A stretch of 64,000 nucleotides of DNA, taken from NCBI GenBank assembly GCA_963701955.1, contig OY969694.1:1798001-1862000 (forward strand), read 5' to 3'. Within the stretch, counting starts at the first letter, position 1, and each line of letters starts with the position of its first letter. The notes beneath the pieces were generated by a model that saw only the letters and a program-made list of their open reading frames with translations, was not told where the DNA came from and ran no database searches. Shown here piece by piece: positions 1 to 8,627 of the stretch. Position numbers and translations under genes: made by a program. The stretch is from Bog-473 sp963701955. Its GTDB lineage: Bacteria; Actinomycetota; Acidimicrobiia; Acidimicrobiales; RAAP-2.

Positions 1-296
1 CGGTTCCCGAGGGCAGTGCGATGCTCTTCCTCCAGGGTGCGGCCAACCGCGACGATCGCCAATTCCCCGATTCTGATGTCTTCGACGTCCAGCGCAAGAT
101 CGGCCATCACGTGGGCTTCGGATATGGCCCGCACTTCTGCCTCGGCGCCTCCTTGGCCCGCCTTGAGGGACGGATTGCCCTCGATGAGGTCTTGAAACGA
201 TTCCCGGATTGGGAGGTTGACGCTGAGAACACTGTCTTCCGAGTCCAATCCGTCTCCGGGCGTGGTTGGGACTCCATGCCGGTCATTCTCAACTGA
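1..296 (+). CDS. Cytochrome P450, C-terminal fragment cut by window edge
   Basis: This is the last 98 codons of a bacterial class I P450 monooxygenase; the N-terminus lies left of the window. The haem-thiolate loop FGYGPHFCLG is visible, with the Cys that ligates haem iron, followed by the L-helix sequence ASLARLE. The frame is open from base 3 and ends at TGA 294-296. It is convergent with the complete P450 at 312-1520, only 15 bases away. Both C-termini share ANRDDRQFP, FCLGA.LARLE and ALDEVL.RFP.WEVD, so they look like paralogues. The substrate cannot be told from this fragment. Confidence 0.9.
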   Translation, partial: VPEGSAMLFLQGAANRDDRQFPDSDVFDVQRKIGHHVGFGYGPHFCLGASLARLEGRIALDEVLKRFPDWEVDAENTVFRVQSVSGRGWDSMPVILN

Positions 297-311
297 GGGA
301 AGGACGAGCCG

Positions 312-1520
312 TCAGGTGAGCACCGGCAGGCGCTCCCACCCTCGCAGGTCACTCGTCTGAGCCAGCTGGGCCTGGCCCCAGTCCACCTCCCACGTGGGGA
401 ACCGCTGCAGCACTTCGTCGAGTGCGACCCGAGCTTCGAGGCGCGCCAGCGCGGCTCCAAGGCAGAAGTGGGCGCCGCAGCCGAATGTCAAGATTTTGGC
501 CGGATTGCGGCGGATGTCGAAGCTGTCACCTTGAGGAAACTGCCGATCATCGCGGTTCGCCGCTGCGAGACTGCAGACGAGTGCGCTCCCCTCGGGAACG
601 ACCTGGCCGTGGAACTCGACATCGCGAGCCACGTACCGGCACAGATGATATGGAGGGGGCTCAAAGCGCAACAGCTCCTCGATCGCTCCCGGGATGAGTG
701 ACGGGTCCTCAACGAGCTGTGCCCGCTGGTCCGAGTGCTCTGCGAGCACTTTCCCCGCCCACCCGAGCAGCCGCTTGGTCGTGTCGCTGCCGGCGTTGCC
801 CAACATGTTGACGTATGTGAGGACTTCATCGCGCGTCAGCTTGCGGACCGTACCGGTCTCGTCCTCGAACTCGTAGCCCAACAGCTCGGTCATCAGATCG
901 TCGGACGGGTGGTCACGGCGCCAATCGATGTAGTCCCCGAAGATGTCGATGCCATCCATGGACATGCTCTTGACGTCGGAGAAGTCGTCGCGAGGTACCC
1001 TCGTACCCTTCCGGTGCGACTCGAAGTACTCGCGTACCGCCAGCTGGTCCTCCTCGGGGATCCCCAACAGCATGCCAATGACCCGCATCGGGAGAAATCC
1101 GAGATCGAGTACGAAGTCGAAGCGTCCGCTTCCGATGTGGGGATCAATCGTGCGTGCGCAGAAGTCGCGGATCTGCGGCTCGAGGGACGCCACGCGGCGG
1201 GGCGTGAACAGGCGGGACACAAGCCCGCGGTGGCGCGTGTGGATCGGTGCGTCTTCGAAGATGAACAGACCGGGCGGAATGCGCATGTCGGGGGCCTTGA
1301 GAACAGTGAGGATCCCCCCGTGTGACGAGATGAAGGTCTCACGATCGAGCAGGACGCGATCCACATCGTCAAACCTGCTCACCATGTAGAAGTCGTAGCG
1401 GTCGTTGTAGTAAAGCGGCACCTCGTCCCGGAGCCGCTGGTAGACGGTGTACGGGTTGGCCCGGATCTCGCTGTCGAAGGGATCGAAGTAGACCGGCACG
1501 TCAGTTGTCGTCGACGCCAT
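312..1520 (-). CDS. Cytochrome P450
   Basis: This 402-residue soluble P450 has the usual bacterial length. The I-helix oxygen-activation motif NAGSDTT, the ExxR motif as EELLR, and the haem loop FGCGAHFCLG are all present, so it should be a functional monooxygenase using an external ferredoxin. The ATG at 1520 is chosen because GGGAGG lies just upstream; a longer open frame exists but would run inside the SDR gene. The start overlaps the SDR stop by one base (TGATG), so the two are translationally coupled. A steroid or terpenoid-like substrate is plausible from the company of the SDR, but this is inference. Confidence 0.93.
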   Translation of the reverse strand: MASTTTDVPVYFDPFDSEIRANPYTVYQRLRDEVPLYYNDRYDFYMVSRFDDVDRVLLDRETFISSHGGILTVLKAPDMRIPPGLFIFEDAPIHTRHRGLVSRLFTPRRVASLEPQIRDFCARTIDPHIGSGRFDFVLDLGFLPMRVIGMLLGIPEEDQLAVREYFESHRKGTRVPRDDFSDVKSMSMDGIDIFGDYIDWRRDHPSDDLMTELLGYEFEDETGTVRKLTRDEVLTYVNMLGNAGSDTTKRLLGWAGKVLAEHSDQRAQLVEDPSLIPGAIEELLRFEPPPYHLCRYVARDVEFHGQVVPEGSALVCSLAAANRDDRQFPQGDSFDIRRNPAKILTFGCGAHFCLGAALARLEARVALDEVLQRFPTWEVDWGQAQLAQTSDLRGWERLPVLT

Positions 1521-2467
1521 CAGTGGCCTCCCTTGCCGGACACTCCCGCCTGGGACTGGGATGCCGAGTCGGCCGAACCGAGCTCGACCGGTCGAGAATC
1601 GGTCATATCGACGATCTGGTCGATGTTCGCCGCGATTGCCTCTGGCGTCATCGCACCGTCCTTGTAGCCCTGGTTCTGAGAGAAGGTCATTCGGAGCACC
1701 TGACCGCCCCCACACACCAGGATGACCCCGTTGAGCGGGCACGACTCGTGCGCCAGGTACACCGCCGCCGGTGAGGCCAGGTCTGGCGGGTACGTGACCA
1801 TGGACCGCTCGAAGTGTTCCTTCGGAAGGTCGTAGACCTTCGCCATGATCTCGGGCGCGGAGAGCCGAGTTCCGGCACGCGGCGAAAAGCCATTGACCGA
1901 GATCCCGTACTTGGGCCCTTCGGCGGCAAGCGCGAGGGTGAACCCGATCGCGCCACCCTTCGCGCCCCCGTATGCAGTCATCTTCTCGTGGATCCCCAGG
2001 GGTCCCTCCGAACAGGTATTGACGATACGCCCGCTGCCGGCCTCCACCATGTGGGGCCACGCGGCCTTCGACACATAGACAACGCCGAGGTAGTGCACCC
2101 CGAGCAACCGCCGAAACTGCTCGGTGGTTTGGTTCTCGAAGAGTTCGGGATCACCGATCCCTGCGTTGTTGATGAGCACGTCGACGCGCCCGTAGCGCTC
2201 GAGCGCACTGTCCACGATCGCCTGGGCCTCTTGCTCGTCGGCCACCGAGCCGCAGACCGCGACGGCCTCGCCGCCGCCGGATTTGATCTCCTCCACCACT
2301 TCGTTGGCCGGCTCCGACGAGCGCCCTCCACCTTCCACCGTTCCGCCGAGATCGGCGACGACGACCTTGGCCCCCCGGGCGCCCAATGCCAGCGCATGGC
2401 AGCGGCCCACACCACGGCCCCCTCCGGTCACGATCGCCACCCTGCCGTCGAATCGCAGCTCGCTCAT
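1520..2467 (-). CDS. Short-chain dehydrogenase/reductase, extended (HSD17B4-like)
   Basis: This 315-residue NAD(P)-dependent SDR has the Rossmann motif GGGRGVG (residues 15-21), NNAG at about 100-103, and the catalytic residues Ser153, Tyr166 and Lys170. The C-terminus is about 60 residues longer than in a classical SDR, as in actinobacterial relatives of the 17-beta-hydroxysteroid dehydrogenase or hydroxyacyl-CoA dehydrogenase part of MFE-2. It therefore probably oxidises a hydroxyl on a steroid, terpenoid or acyl-CoA intermediate. The ATG at 2467 follows GGGAGGAG. It is the first gene of an operon with the P450 and is divergent from a TetR regulator. Confidence 0.9.
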   Translation of the reverse strand: MSELRFDGRVAIVTGGGRGVGRCHALALGARGAKVVVADLGGTVEGGGRSSEPANEVVEEIKSGGGEAVAVCGSVADEQEAQAIVDSALERYGRVDVLINNAGIGDPELFENQTTEQFRRLLGVHYLGVVYVSKAAWPHMVEAGSGRIVNTCSEGPLGIHEKMTAYGGAKGGAIGFTLALAAEGPKYGISVNGFSPRAGTRLSAPEIMAKVYDLPKEHFERSMVTYPPDLASPAAVYLAHESCPLNGVILVCGGGQVLRMTFSQNQGYKDGAMTPEAIAANIDQIVDMTDSRPVELGSADSASQSQAGVSGKGGH

Positions 2468-2523
2468 GGTGCTCCTCCCCCGGACGGATCCGGCGCCAAT
2501 ACATGGGTCGACTACCAACCGTT

Positions 2524-2544
2524 ATTCAGTTTCCGAACGTGAAT
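2524..2544. promoter_or_regulatory. Palindromic operator candidate in SDR-P450 / TetR divergent region
   Basis: A 21-bp imperfect palindrome (ATTCA and TGAAT outer arms, TTC.GAA core; 8 of 10 pairs match) sits between the divergent SDR-P450 operon and the TetR gene. A direct repeat TATTCAG occurs at 2523-2529 and 2554-2560, the second ending at the TetR start codon. TetR proteins usually bind such sites in their own divergent promoter, so autoregulation and control of the operon are inferred. Confidence 0.45.
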
Positions 2545-2560
2545 CCAGTACCATATTCAG

Positions 2561-3199
2561 ATGATGATCGCCGAACAAGTTGCCTTCGTCGAACCACCAC
2601 TGGAGAGCCACGGCCTCCGCTCACGCAAGAAGGAACGGACCCGGCTGGCGATCCAAGACTCCGCGCTCGAGCTCTTCGCGCGACAGGGTTACGACGCCAC
2701 GAGTGTCAACGAGATCGCCCAGCACGCGGACGTTTCGACGACCACCTTCTTCCGCTACTTCCGCGGCAAGAGCGAGGTGCTTCTCAATGATCGGAACCAC
2801 CGCCTTCCCGCTCTGCAACAGGCGATCATGGAGCGACCGGACGCCGAGGACGACTTGACTGCGATCCGCACCGCCATCGCCGACGAGTGGGTCACCATGA
2901 TCGATCCGAGAAGGACCGCGCTCCAGGCCCGAGCGATAGGCAGCTCACACGCGCTGCGGGGAGCGAGCTACGACATCGGGCTCACATGGCTTGCGGCGAT
3001 CGCAGATGTGCTCGCCCGTCGCCACGGTCTCGAAGCCCCGGACCTGCGCTGCAGAGTCGCCGCCAGAACGTCCCTGGCCACGTTCGGCATCGCGGTCGAC
3101 TCGTGGATGCACGACGATTGCCGTGGTGATCTGCAAGACGCAGTCGACCAGGCATTCGGCACCCTCACCGATCTCTGCCACGACGTGACCCGTTGCTGA
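2561..3199 (+). CDS. TetR/AcrR family transcriptional regulator
   Basis: This 212-residue protein has a typical TetR N-terminal helix-turn-helix: a basic SRKKERTRLAIQ stretch, ALELFARQGYDATSVNEIA, then VSTTTFFRYFRGKSEVL (residues about 20-75). The rest is a helical ligand-binding domain without recognisable identity. Two ATG codons in tandem (2561 and 2564) could serve as start; neither has a clear ribosome-binding site. It is divergent from the SDR-P450 operon with a palindrome in the gap, so it probably represses that operon until a substrate-like ligand binds. Confidence 0.92.
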   Translation: MMIAEQVAFVEPPLESHGLRSRKKERTRLAIQDSALELFARQGYDATSVNEIAQHADVSTTTFFRYFRGKSEVLLNDRNHRLPALQQAIMERPDAEDDLTAIRTAIADEWVTMIDPRRTALQARAIGSSHALRGASYDIGLTWLAAIADVLARRHGLEAPDLRCRVAARTSLATFGIAVDSWMHDDCRGDLQDAVDQAFGTLTDLCHDVTRC

Positions 3200-3393
3200 C
3201 GCGTGCCGAACGATCGGTCATCGGTCTTGCGTTGACACCGGATCCGTCACCCTTACCCGCATCTTCTGAGAGCAATGGTTCCTCGGGGAAACGCCGAGAA
3301 CGCTACGATACGAGGGTGAAGTAGAGCTCGACGCACTGGCCGTCACCGGCCACAGCCGATCGCCCCACCGTCTGCAGCGTCTTGGAGTTCCTC

Positions 3394-5070
3394 ATGCAAT
3401 CTCGAATGGCTGACTCGTCGGCCACGCTGGTCGGGCGTGATATCCACCACGAACTGGCCGGCCACACTGTTCTCGATACCGTTTCCCTCACCGTCACTCC
3501 CTCGACGTGCTTGGGCGTGATCGGACCAAATGGGGTGGGCAAGTCGACGCTTCTCAAGATCCTGGCCGGACTCGTGGTTCCACTCGGGGGACGCGTCATC
3601 GTGGATCCACCTCAGGCCACCGTCGGCTACCTGAGACAGGAGCATGCCGCCCGAGGGAGCGAAACCGTCCGTGAATCCATCTCCCGACGTGCCGGGCTCA
3701 CCGCACTCGCGGAAGAGCTGGCACTCGCCGCTTCGGCCCTCGGTTCCGGCGAACCCGCAGACGAGAACCGCTACGTCGCGGCACTCTCACATTACGAATC
3801 GGCTTTCGCCGGCGACTTCGAATCTCAGCTCATCGGTACCCTCAATCAGGTTGGCCTTCCGGCCGAGATCGCGGGTCGACGGGTCGCCGAGCTCTCAGGC
3901 GGACAGGAAGCCAAGGTCGCGCTCGCTGCGGTGGTCACGTCACGCTTCGACATCACCATGCTCGACGAACCGACGAACGACCTTGACTTCGAGGGTCTCT
4001 CCCGGCTTGAGGAGATGGTGACGGAACGAACCGGCGGAATAGTGATCGTCTCCCACGACCGGGACTTCTTGGATCGAACAGTCACCGACGTGCTCGAGCT
4101 TGATGAGCACTCCCATTCGGGACGCCTATTCGGCGGTGGTTGGGCCGGCTACCTGGCCGAGCGCGAAACGGCCCGCCTTCATGCCGAAGAGGCCTACGGC
4201 GTCTACGTGCACCGTCGAGAGGATCTGCGGCACCGGGCCCAGCGAGAACGCCAATGGGCGACCAAGGGCGTCATGCGGGAAAAGAAGCAACCCCGCGACG
4301 GCGACAAGGCGCAACAGGACTTCAGGGTCAACCGCACCGAGCGACTCGCCGCAAGATCGCGCCGGACCGAACGCGCCCTCGAGACGCTCGACATTGTGGA
4401 CAAGCCCTGGGAAGGCTGGAACCTTCGCTTCGACATCACCGAAACAGCGCGCTCCGGAGACGTCGTCGTGGAGCTCAACCGAGCAAGGGTCGAACGTGGG
4501 GCATTCACCCTTGGTCCCTTGACGCTACGCGTCGATTGGGCGGATCGGATCGCGCTCAGCGGACCCAACGGTTCAGGGAAGACAACCCTCGTCGACACGA
4601 TCCTCGGACGCATTCCCCTCATGGACGGACAGCGACGGATCGGCCCGAGCGTGGTCACGGGAGAGTTGATTCAGGACCGGCGCTCCATGACGAGTCCACG
4701 GAGCGTGGTTGAGCAGTTTGAGGTGGACACTGGCTTGAGCACTCAGGAGGCCCGCTCTCGGTTGGCGAAGTTCGGTCTCGGCGCCGATACGGTGACTCGG
4801 AATCTGCCCTCCCTCTCGCCCGGTGAGCGCACGAGGGTCCAATTGGCCGGGTTCGCAGCGAGGGGTGTGAACTTCTTGGTGCTCGACGAGCCGACGAACC
4901 ACCTCGACCTTCCGGCCATCGAGCAATTGGAGTCAGCCCTCGAAGGTTTTGGTGGCACGCTGTTGCTGGTGTCGCACGACCGGAGGCTCCTCGAGCGAGT
5001 TCGGATCACCCGCCGTTTCACACTGCCTACCGAAGCAGAGTCGGACCTGGGTGTACCCGATAATTCGTAG
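3394..5070 (+). CDS. ABC-F family ATPase, probable ribosome-protection antibiotic resistance protein
   Basis: This 558-residue protein has two ATP-binding cassettes and no membrane segments. Walker A motifs are GPNGVGKS (44-51) and GPNGSGKT (about 390-397). Signature motifs are LSGGQ (about 167) and LSPGE (about 474), and Walker B motifs are MLDEPTND and VLDEPTNHLD. A charged linker between the cassettes (WATKGVMREKKQPRDGDKA) fits the ABC-F interdomain arm that reaches into the ribosome. ATG 3394 is chosen because TTGGAG lies 6 bases upstream; TTG 3382 is possible. The 190-base leader holds a TACGAT -10-like box (3304-3309) and a small CTCGG/CCGAG hairpin (3282-3298). Resistance versus a housekeeping ABC-F role cannot be decided here. 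Confidence 0.88.
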   Translation: MQSRMADSSATLVGRDIHHELAGHTVLDTVSLTVTPSTCLGVIGPNGVGKSTLLKILAGLVVPLGGRVIVDPPQATVGYLRQEHAARGSETVRESISRRAGLTALAEELALAASALGSGEPADENRYVAALSHYESAFAGDFESQLIGTLNQVGLPAEIAGRRVAELSGGQEAKVALAAVVTSRFDITMLDEPTNDLDFEGLSRLEEMVTERTGGIVIVSHDRDFLDRTVTDVLELDEHSHSGRLFGGGWAGYLAERETARLHAEEAYGVYVHRREDLRHRAQRERQWATKGVMREKKQPRDGDKAQQDFRVNRTERLAARSRRTERALETLDIVDKPWEGWNLRFDITETARSGDVVVELNRARVERGAFTLGPLTLRVDWADRIALSGPNGSGKTTLVDTILGRIPLMDGQRRIGPSVVTGELIQDRRSMTSPRSVVEQFEVDTGLSTQEARSRLAKFGLGADTVTRNLPSLSPGERTRVQLAGFAARGVNFLVLDEPTNHLDLPAIEQLESALEGFGGTLLLVSHDRRLLERVRITRRFTLPTEAESDLGVPDNS

Positions 5071-5217
5071 TGCCCGAGGTATCCGCTGCCGTCACGCGGC
5101 AGGTGGTCTGCCAACGGACCTCTTCGACCAGCCATGCCCCACCGTTGCCGTGGGATGGCTTCTTGGCTAGCGTGCGTGTTTGCTGCTGAAATGAGTGGCT
5201 TTGGCTGAGGGGGGGCG

Positions 5218-6123
5218 ATGAGCCCAGACATGGGTGGATTGGTTCCGGTTCCGTACCTGACTCTCTCGGAGTATGCCGAGAAGTACCGCGATACGTTCCT
5301 TTTCGAGCGCCGAGCCGGCATTCTGCAGATGGCGTTCCACACCCGAGGCGGCCCCGCTGGCGGTGACGGCGTTCATGGCGCCGCAGGATCCTCGTACGAC
5401 GCATGGAACCGCGCCTGGCGCGACGTTGGGTCCGATCCCGAGAATGCCGTGCTGATCCTGACGGGCACCGGCGATCGCTGGCTCAAGCCGCCGCCGAACG
5501 GCGGCATCTCGTCGCCGGCCGGCCACCTGCCGTCGGGTCGACGAACCGGTCAGACCTACCTCGACGCCGTAAAGAACACGGAGAACTTCCTGTTCAGCTT
5601 CGACATCCCGACGATCGGGGCGATCAACGGGCCGGCTCCCTTCCACTTCGCCACGGGCCTGCTATGCGACATCACGTTGTGCTCGGACGACGCAGTTCTC
5701 CAAGAGTCCCACTGTGCCCTCGGGACGGCCCCCGGCGACGGGCTTGCCTTCGTCCTGCAGGAGCTGATCGGGGTGAAACGGGCCGCGTACTATCTCTATC
5801 GCAGCGCCCCGATCACCGCGGCGGAAGCCCTCGATCTCGGGCTCGTGAACGAAGTCCTGCCACGCGACCGTCTCCTGCCGCGGGCATGGGAGATCGCCGA
5901 GGAGATTGCAGCGATGCCGCCCTTGGGGAGGCTCATGGCCAAGCAGATCATCCGGCGGAGGTGGCTGAAGGTTCATGCGGACGAGGCCGCATTCCAAATG
6001 GCACACGAGATGCTCGGTGCTGTGGTCGAGGTGCCCGAAGGCACCGCGATGACGGGTCAACACTGGGGTCAGGTCGAGCAGAATTTCGAGCATGCCGTGC
6101 GGGGTGCCGCGGCACATGACTGA
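5218..6123 (+). CDS. Enoyl-CoA hydratase/crotonase superfamily protein, related to 6-oxocamphor hydrolase
   Basis: This 301-residue crotonase-fold protein resembles 6-oxocamphor hydrolase (beta-diketone C-C hydrolase) more than CoA hydratases, judged from memory. Similar blocks are EYAEKYRD, ENAVLILTGTG, INGP, and a C-terminal PRAWEIAEEIA. His165 and Asp174 (nine residues apart, HCALGTAPGD) and Glu264 (AHE) line up with the hydrolase acid-base set, but the Trp/His pair expected earlier is replaced (Tyr60). Either a ring-cleaving hydrolase or an enoyl-CoA hydratase relative is possible. ATG 5218 follows GAGGGGGGG. The amidohydrolase gene follows 33 bases later, so an operon is likely. Confidence 0.85.
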   Translation: MSPDMGGLVPVPYLTLSEYAEKYRDTFLFERRAGILQMAFHTRGGPAGGDGVHGAAGSSYDAWNRAWRDVGSDPENAVLILTGTGDRWLKPPPNGGISSPAGHLPSGRRTGQTYLDAVKNTENFLFSFDIPTIGAINGPAPFHFATGLLCDITLCSDDAVLQESHCALGTAPGDGLAFVLQELIGVKRAAYYLYRSAPITAAEALDLGLVNEVLPRDRLLPRAWEIAEEIAAMPPLGRLMAKQIIRRRWLKVHADEAAFQMAHEMLGAVVEVPEGTAMTGQHWGQVEQNFEHAVRGAAAHD

Positions 6124-6156
6124 ATGGAGGGCGATGACCACCGGAGAGGACCAGGA

Positions 6157-7452
6157 ATGACCGATCGAAACGTCCGCAAATACGTCCTCATCTCCTGCGA
6201 CGCGCACGCGGGTGCCGACCTCTTGGACTACCGGCCCTATCTCGAGCGCAACTTGCACGATGAGTTCGACGCCTGGGCCGGTTCCTATCAAGAGGACGCC
6301 TGGGGAAAGCTCGATTCGGAGCTCAGTTGCTCGGAGGATCCGAACGTGAAGCTCGGCGTGTCCTCCTTCCTCTCCCCCTACAACTGGGAGAGTGAGACCC
6401 GACTCAAGCACATGGATCAGGACGGGATCGCAGCAGAGGTGATCTTCCCGAACACCGTCCCGCCGTTCTATCCGCGATGCATCATCAACGCTCCTGCTCC
6501 TACGACCGCGGAGGAGTATCGCCTTCGCTGGGCGGGCGTGAAGGCACACAACCGATGGCTCGCGGACTTCTGTGCACAAGCGCCCGGTCGACGCGCCGGG
6601 ATGGCCCAGGTCTTCCTTCACGACGTCGACGACGCGGTGGCCGAGGTGCGCCATGCACGCGAGGCCGGTTTGATGGGTGTGCTCATCCCGGCCGATCACA
6701 CACTCAAATTGGAGAACCTCTATGAGCGGCGGCTCGACCCCTTCTGGTCGGCGTGTTGCGATGTCGGCCTCCCGGTCAGTCGGCATGCCGTCTTCGTGGG
6801 CCCGCCCGAGACGCCCGAGACCGGGCCGAGCACCGACGCGATCGGCACATACGAGATTCTGGCGTTCTTCCGGCGGGGCCTGGCCCATCTCATTCTGGGC
6901 GGGGTCTTCGATCGGTTCCCGGACCTGAAGTTCGTCTTCACGGAGACCGCCACCGCCTGGGTGCCCGAAGAGCTCCAGATGCTCGAGGCCTACTACGGTC
7001 TCGGCAGACAACCGGGAACGTCGTTGTACCCATTGATGCGTCGTGCGGTCGAAGAATTGACGAGGACCCCAACCGAATACTTCAACAGCAACGTCTGGGT
7101 CGGCGCTTCCATCATGCAGCGGAGTGATATTGCCGGGCGGCACCGGGTGGGAGACGATCGGATCATCTGGGGTGCTGATTATCCCCACCACGAAGGAAGC
7201 TTTCCTTACACACGCGAGGCATTGCGCTGGCTGTTCTCCGATGTGCCCGAAGACGAGGTCCGGGCGATGACCTCGCTCAATGCGGCGAACGTCTACGAAT
7301 TCGACCTTGACCACCTGCAGGCCATCGCGGACAAGATCGGCCCGACTCCAGCGGAGGTTGCCACGCCCCTCTCAGCCGACGAGCTGCCGAAATCCAGCAT
7401 GTGCCAGGCCGTCGTGGACGCGATCGACAACCTCGCTGGTGCCGCGGTATAG
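6157..7452 (+). CDS. Amidohydrolase family (amidohydrolase_2, TIM-barrel) protein
   Basis: This 431-residue metal-dependent hydrolase or decarboxylase belongs to the amidohydrolase_2 (ACMSD-like) group. An N-terminal metal motif reads SCDAHAG, and a late acidic residue occurs in WGADYPHHEG, the position of the barrel-end catalytic Asp. Members act on carboxylates or C-C bonds of ring-cleavage products. ATG 6157 follows GGAGAGGA at good spacing; an in-frame ATG at 6124 lacks one. It follows the crotonase gene closely, which suggests consecutive steps in degrading a cyclic compound. Confidence 0.85.
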   Translation: MTDRNVRKYVLISCDAHAGADLLDYRPYLERNLHDEFDAWAGSYQEDAWGKLDSELSCSEDPNVKLGVSSFLSPYNWESETRLKHMDQDGIAAEVIFPNTVPPFYPRCIINAPAPTTAEEYRLRWAGVKAHNRWLADFCAQAPGRRAGMAQVFLHDVDDAVAEVRHAREAGLMGVLIPADHTLKLENLYERRLDPFWSACCDVGLPVSRHAVFVGPPETPETGPSTDAIGTYEILAFFRRGLAHLILGGVFDRFPDLKFVFTETATAWVPEELQMLEAYYGLGRQPGTSLYPLMRRAVEELTRTPTEYFNSNVWVGASIMQRSDIAGRHRVGDDRIIWGADYPHHEGSFPYTREALRWLFSDVPEDEVRAMTSLNAANVYEFDLDHLQAIADKIGPTPAEVATPLSADELPKSSMCQAVVDAIDNLAGAAV

Positions 7453-7608
7453 GCAGTGGTACGAACAACGGGGGCCGCTGCGCCACGGATGCTTGGTGGA
7501 GGCCCGAGGGACATGATCGGTGTCCGGGATCGCCTGCCTGCAGGCGTCCGAACTAACCTCTTCGACAAAGAACGTCCTCCGACGGAGCGGTGCGAGGGGT
7601 GAGTGGTC

Positions 7609-8622
7609 ATGGTCATTGAAGGGTCGCAGCACGCTCGCGTCGTGTTTCTCCGTCCACTGTTCCATCCGGTGGCCGAGGAGGTACTGACCGACGCCGGAGC
7701 CGACGTCGTCAATGCCTGGCAGCTTCCGCCCGACGAGCGGGACGAGGAGATAGCGCGGGCCGATGCCCTGATTGGCAGCGTCAACGGCGAAGAGCTGGCC
7801 CGAGCCACCCGGGTGCGGGTGATCGCCACCGGGGCTTCGGGTTACGACACGACGCCCATCGACGTGGCGACCGAACGGGGCATCGCAATCGTGAACGCGG
7901 CGGGGCTGCACCACATCGCGCTGGCGGAGCACGGCATCGGCATCATGCTGGCTCTCGCCAGGCGGATCAGCTACTGCGACCGGATCGCCCATACGGAGTC
8001 GCGCGGCGTGGAACGGACCGACCTGATGGGAGAAGGCTGGCCGGGTTGGCCGACCCAGCTACACGGCAAGACCATCGGTCTGGTGGGCTTCGGGTTCATC
8101 GGTCGCGAGTTGGCGGCGAAGTGCCAGGCCGCCTTCTCAATGAGGGTCCTGGCCTTTGATCCCTATTTCGATCCCTCCACGGCGCCGCGTGTGGACGTAA
8201 CGATCGTGCAATCGCTCGACGCGCTACTCCCCGAGTGTGACTACGTGAGCCTGCAGCTCCCGCTGACCCAGGAGTCCCGGGGCCTGATCGACACCGCGGC
8301 CTTTGGATCAATGAAGCAAGGTGCTGTCCTCGTCAACCTCTCCCGGGGGCCCACTGTGGACACCGAGGCCCTGGTGGCATCGTTGCGGTCCGGGCATCTG
8401 AGCGGGGCTGCGCTGGACGTGACCGATCCGGAACCACTTCCTGCCGGGCACCCGCTCTACGGGTTCGACAACGTCGTGTTGACCCCCCACATCGCCGGAT
8501 GGACGGTGGAGTCCGTCGAGAATGTGGCGGCGACGACCGCCCGGGACGTGCTCAAGGTTCTGCGCGGAGAGCACACGCCACGCGTGGTCAATCCCGAGGT
8601 GCTTCCAGAATCGGTCTCCTGA
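7609..8622 (+). CDS. D-isomer-specific 2-hydroxyacid dehydrogenase family protein
   Basis: This 337-residue NAD(P)-dependent dehydrogenase has the glycine loop VGFGFIG in the nucleotide domain. Catalytic Arg lies in LVNLSRG, Glu in the DPEP region and His in TPHIAG, the family triad. Phosphoglycerate dehydrogenase, glyoxylate reductase and hydroxypyruvate reductase share this fold; there is no ACT domain, so it is not a regulated SerA. ATG 7609 follows GAGGGG; GTG 7603 is an alternative. It is followed almost at once by an esterase-like gene. The substrate is not predictable. Confidence 0.88.
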   Translation: MVIEGSQHARVVFLRPLFHPVAEEVLTDAGADVVNAWQLPPDERDEEIARADALIGSVNGEELARATRVRVIATGASGYDTTPIDVATERGIAIVNAAGLHHIALAEHGIGIMLALARRISYCDRIAHTESRGVERTDLMGEGWPGWPTQLHGKTIGLVGFGFIGRELAAKCQAAFSMRVLAFDPYFDPSTAPRVDVTIVQSLDALLPECDYVSLQLPLTQESRGLIDTAAFGSMKQGAVLVNLSRGPTVDTEALVASLRSGHLSGAALDVTDPEPLPAGHPLYGFDNVVLTPHIAGWTVESVENVAATTARDVLKVLRGEHTPRVVNPEVLPESVS

Positions 8623-8627
8623 CACGG

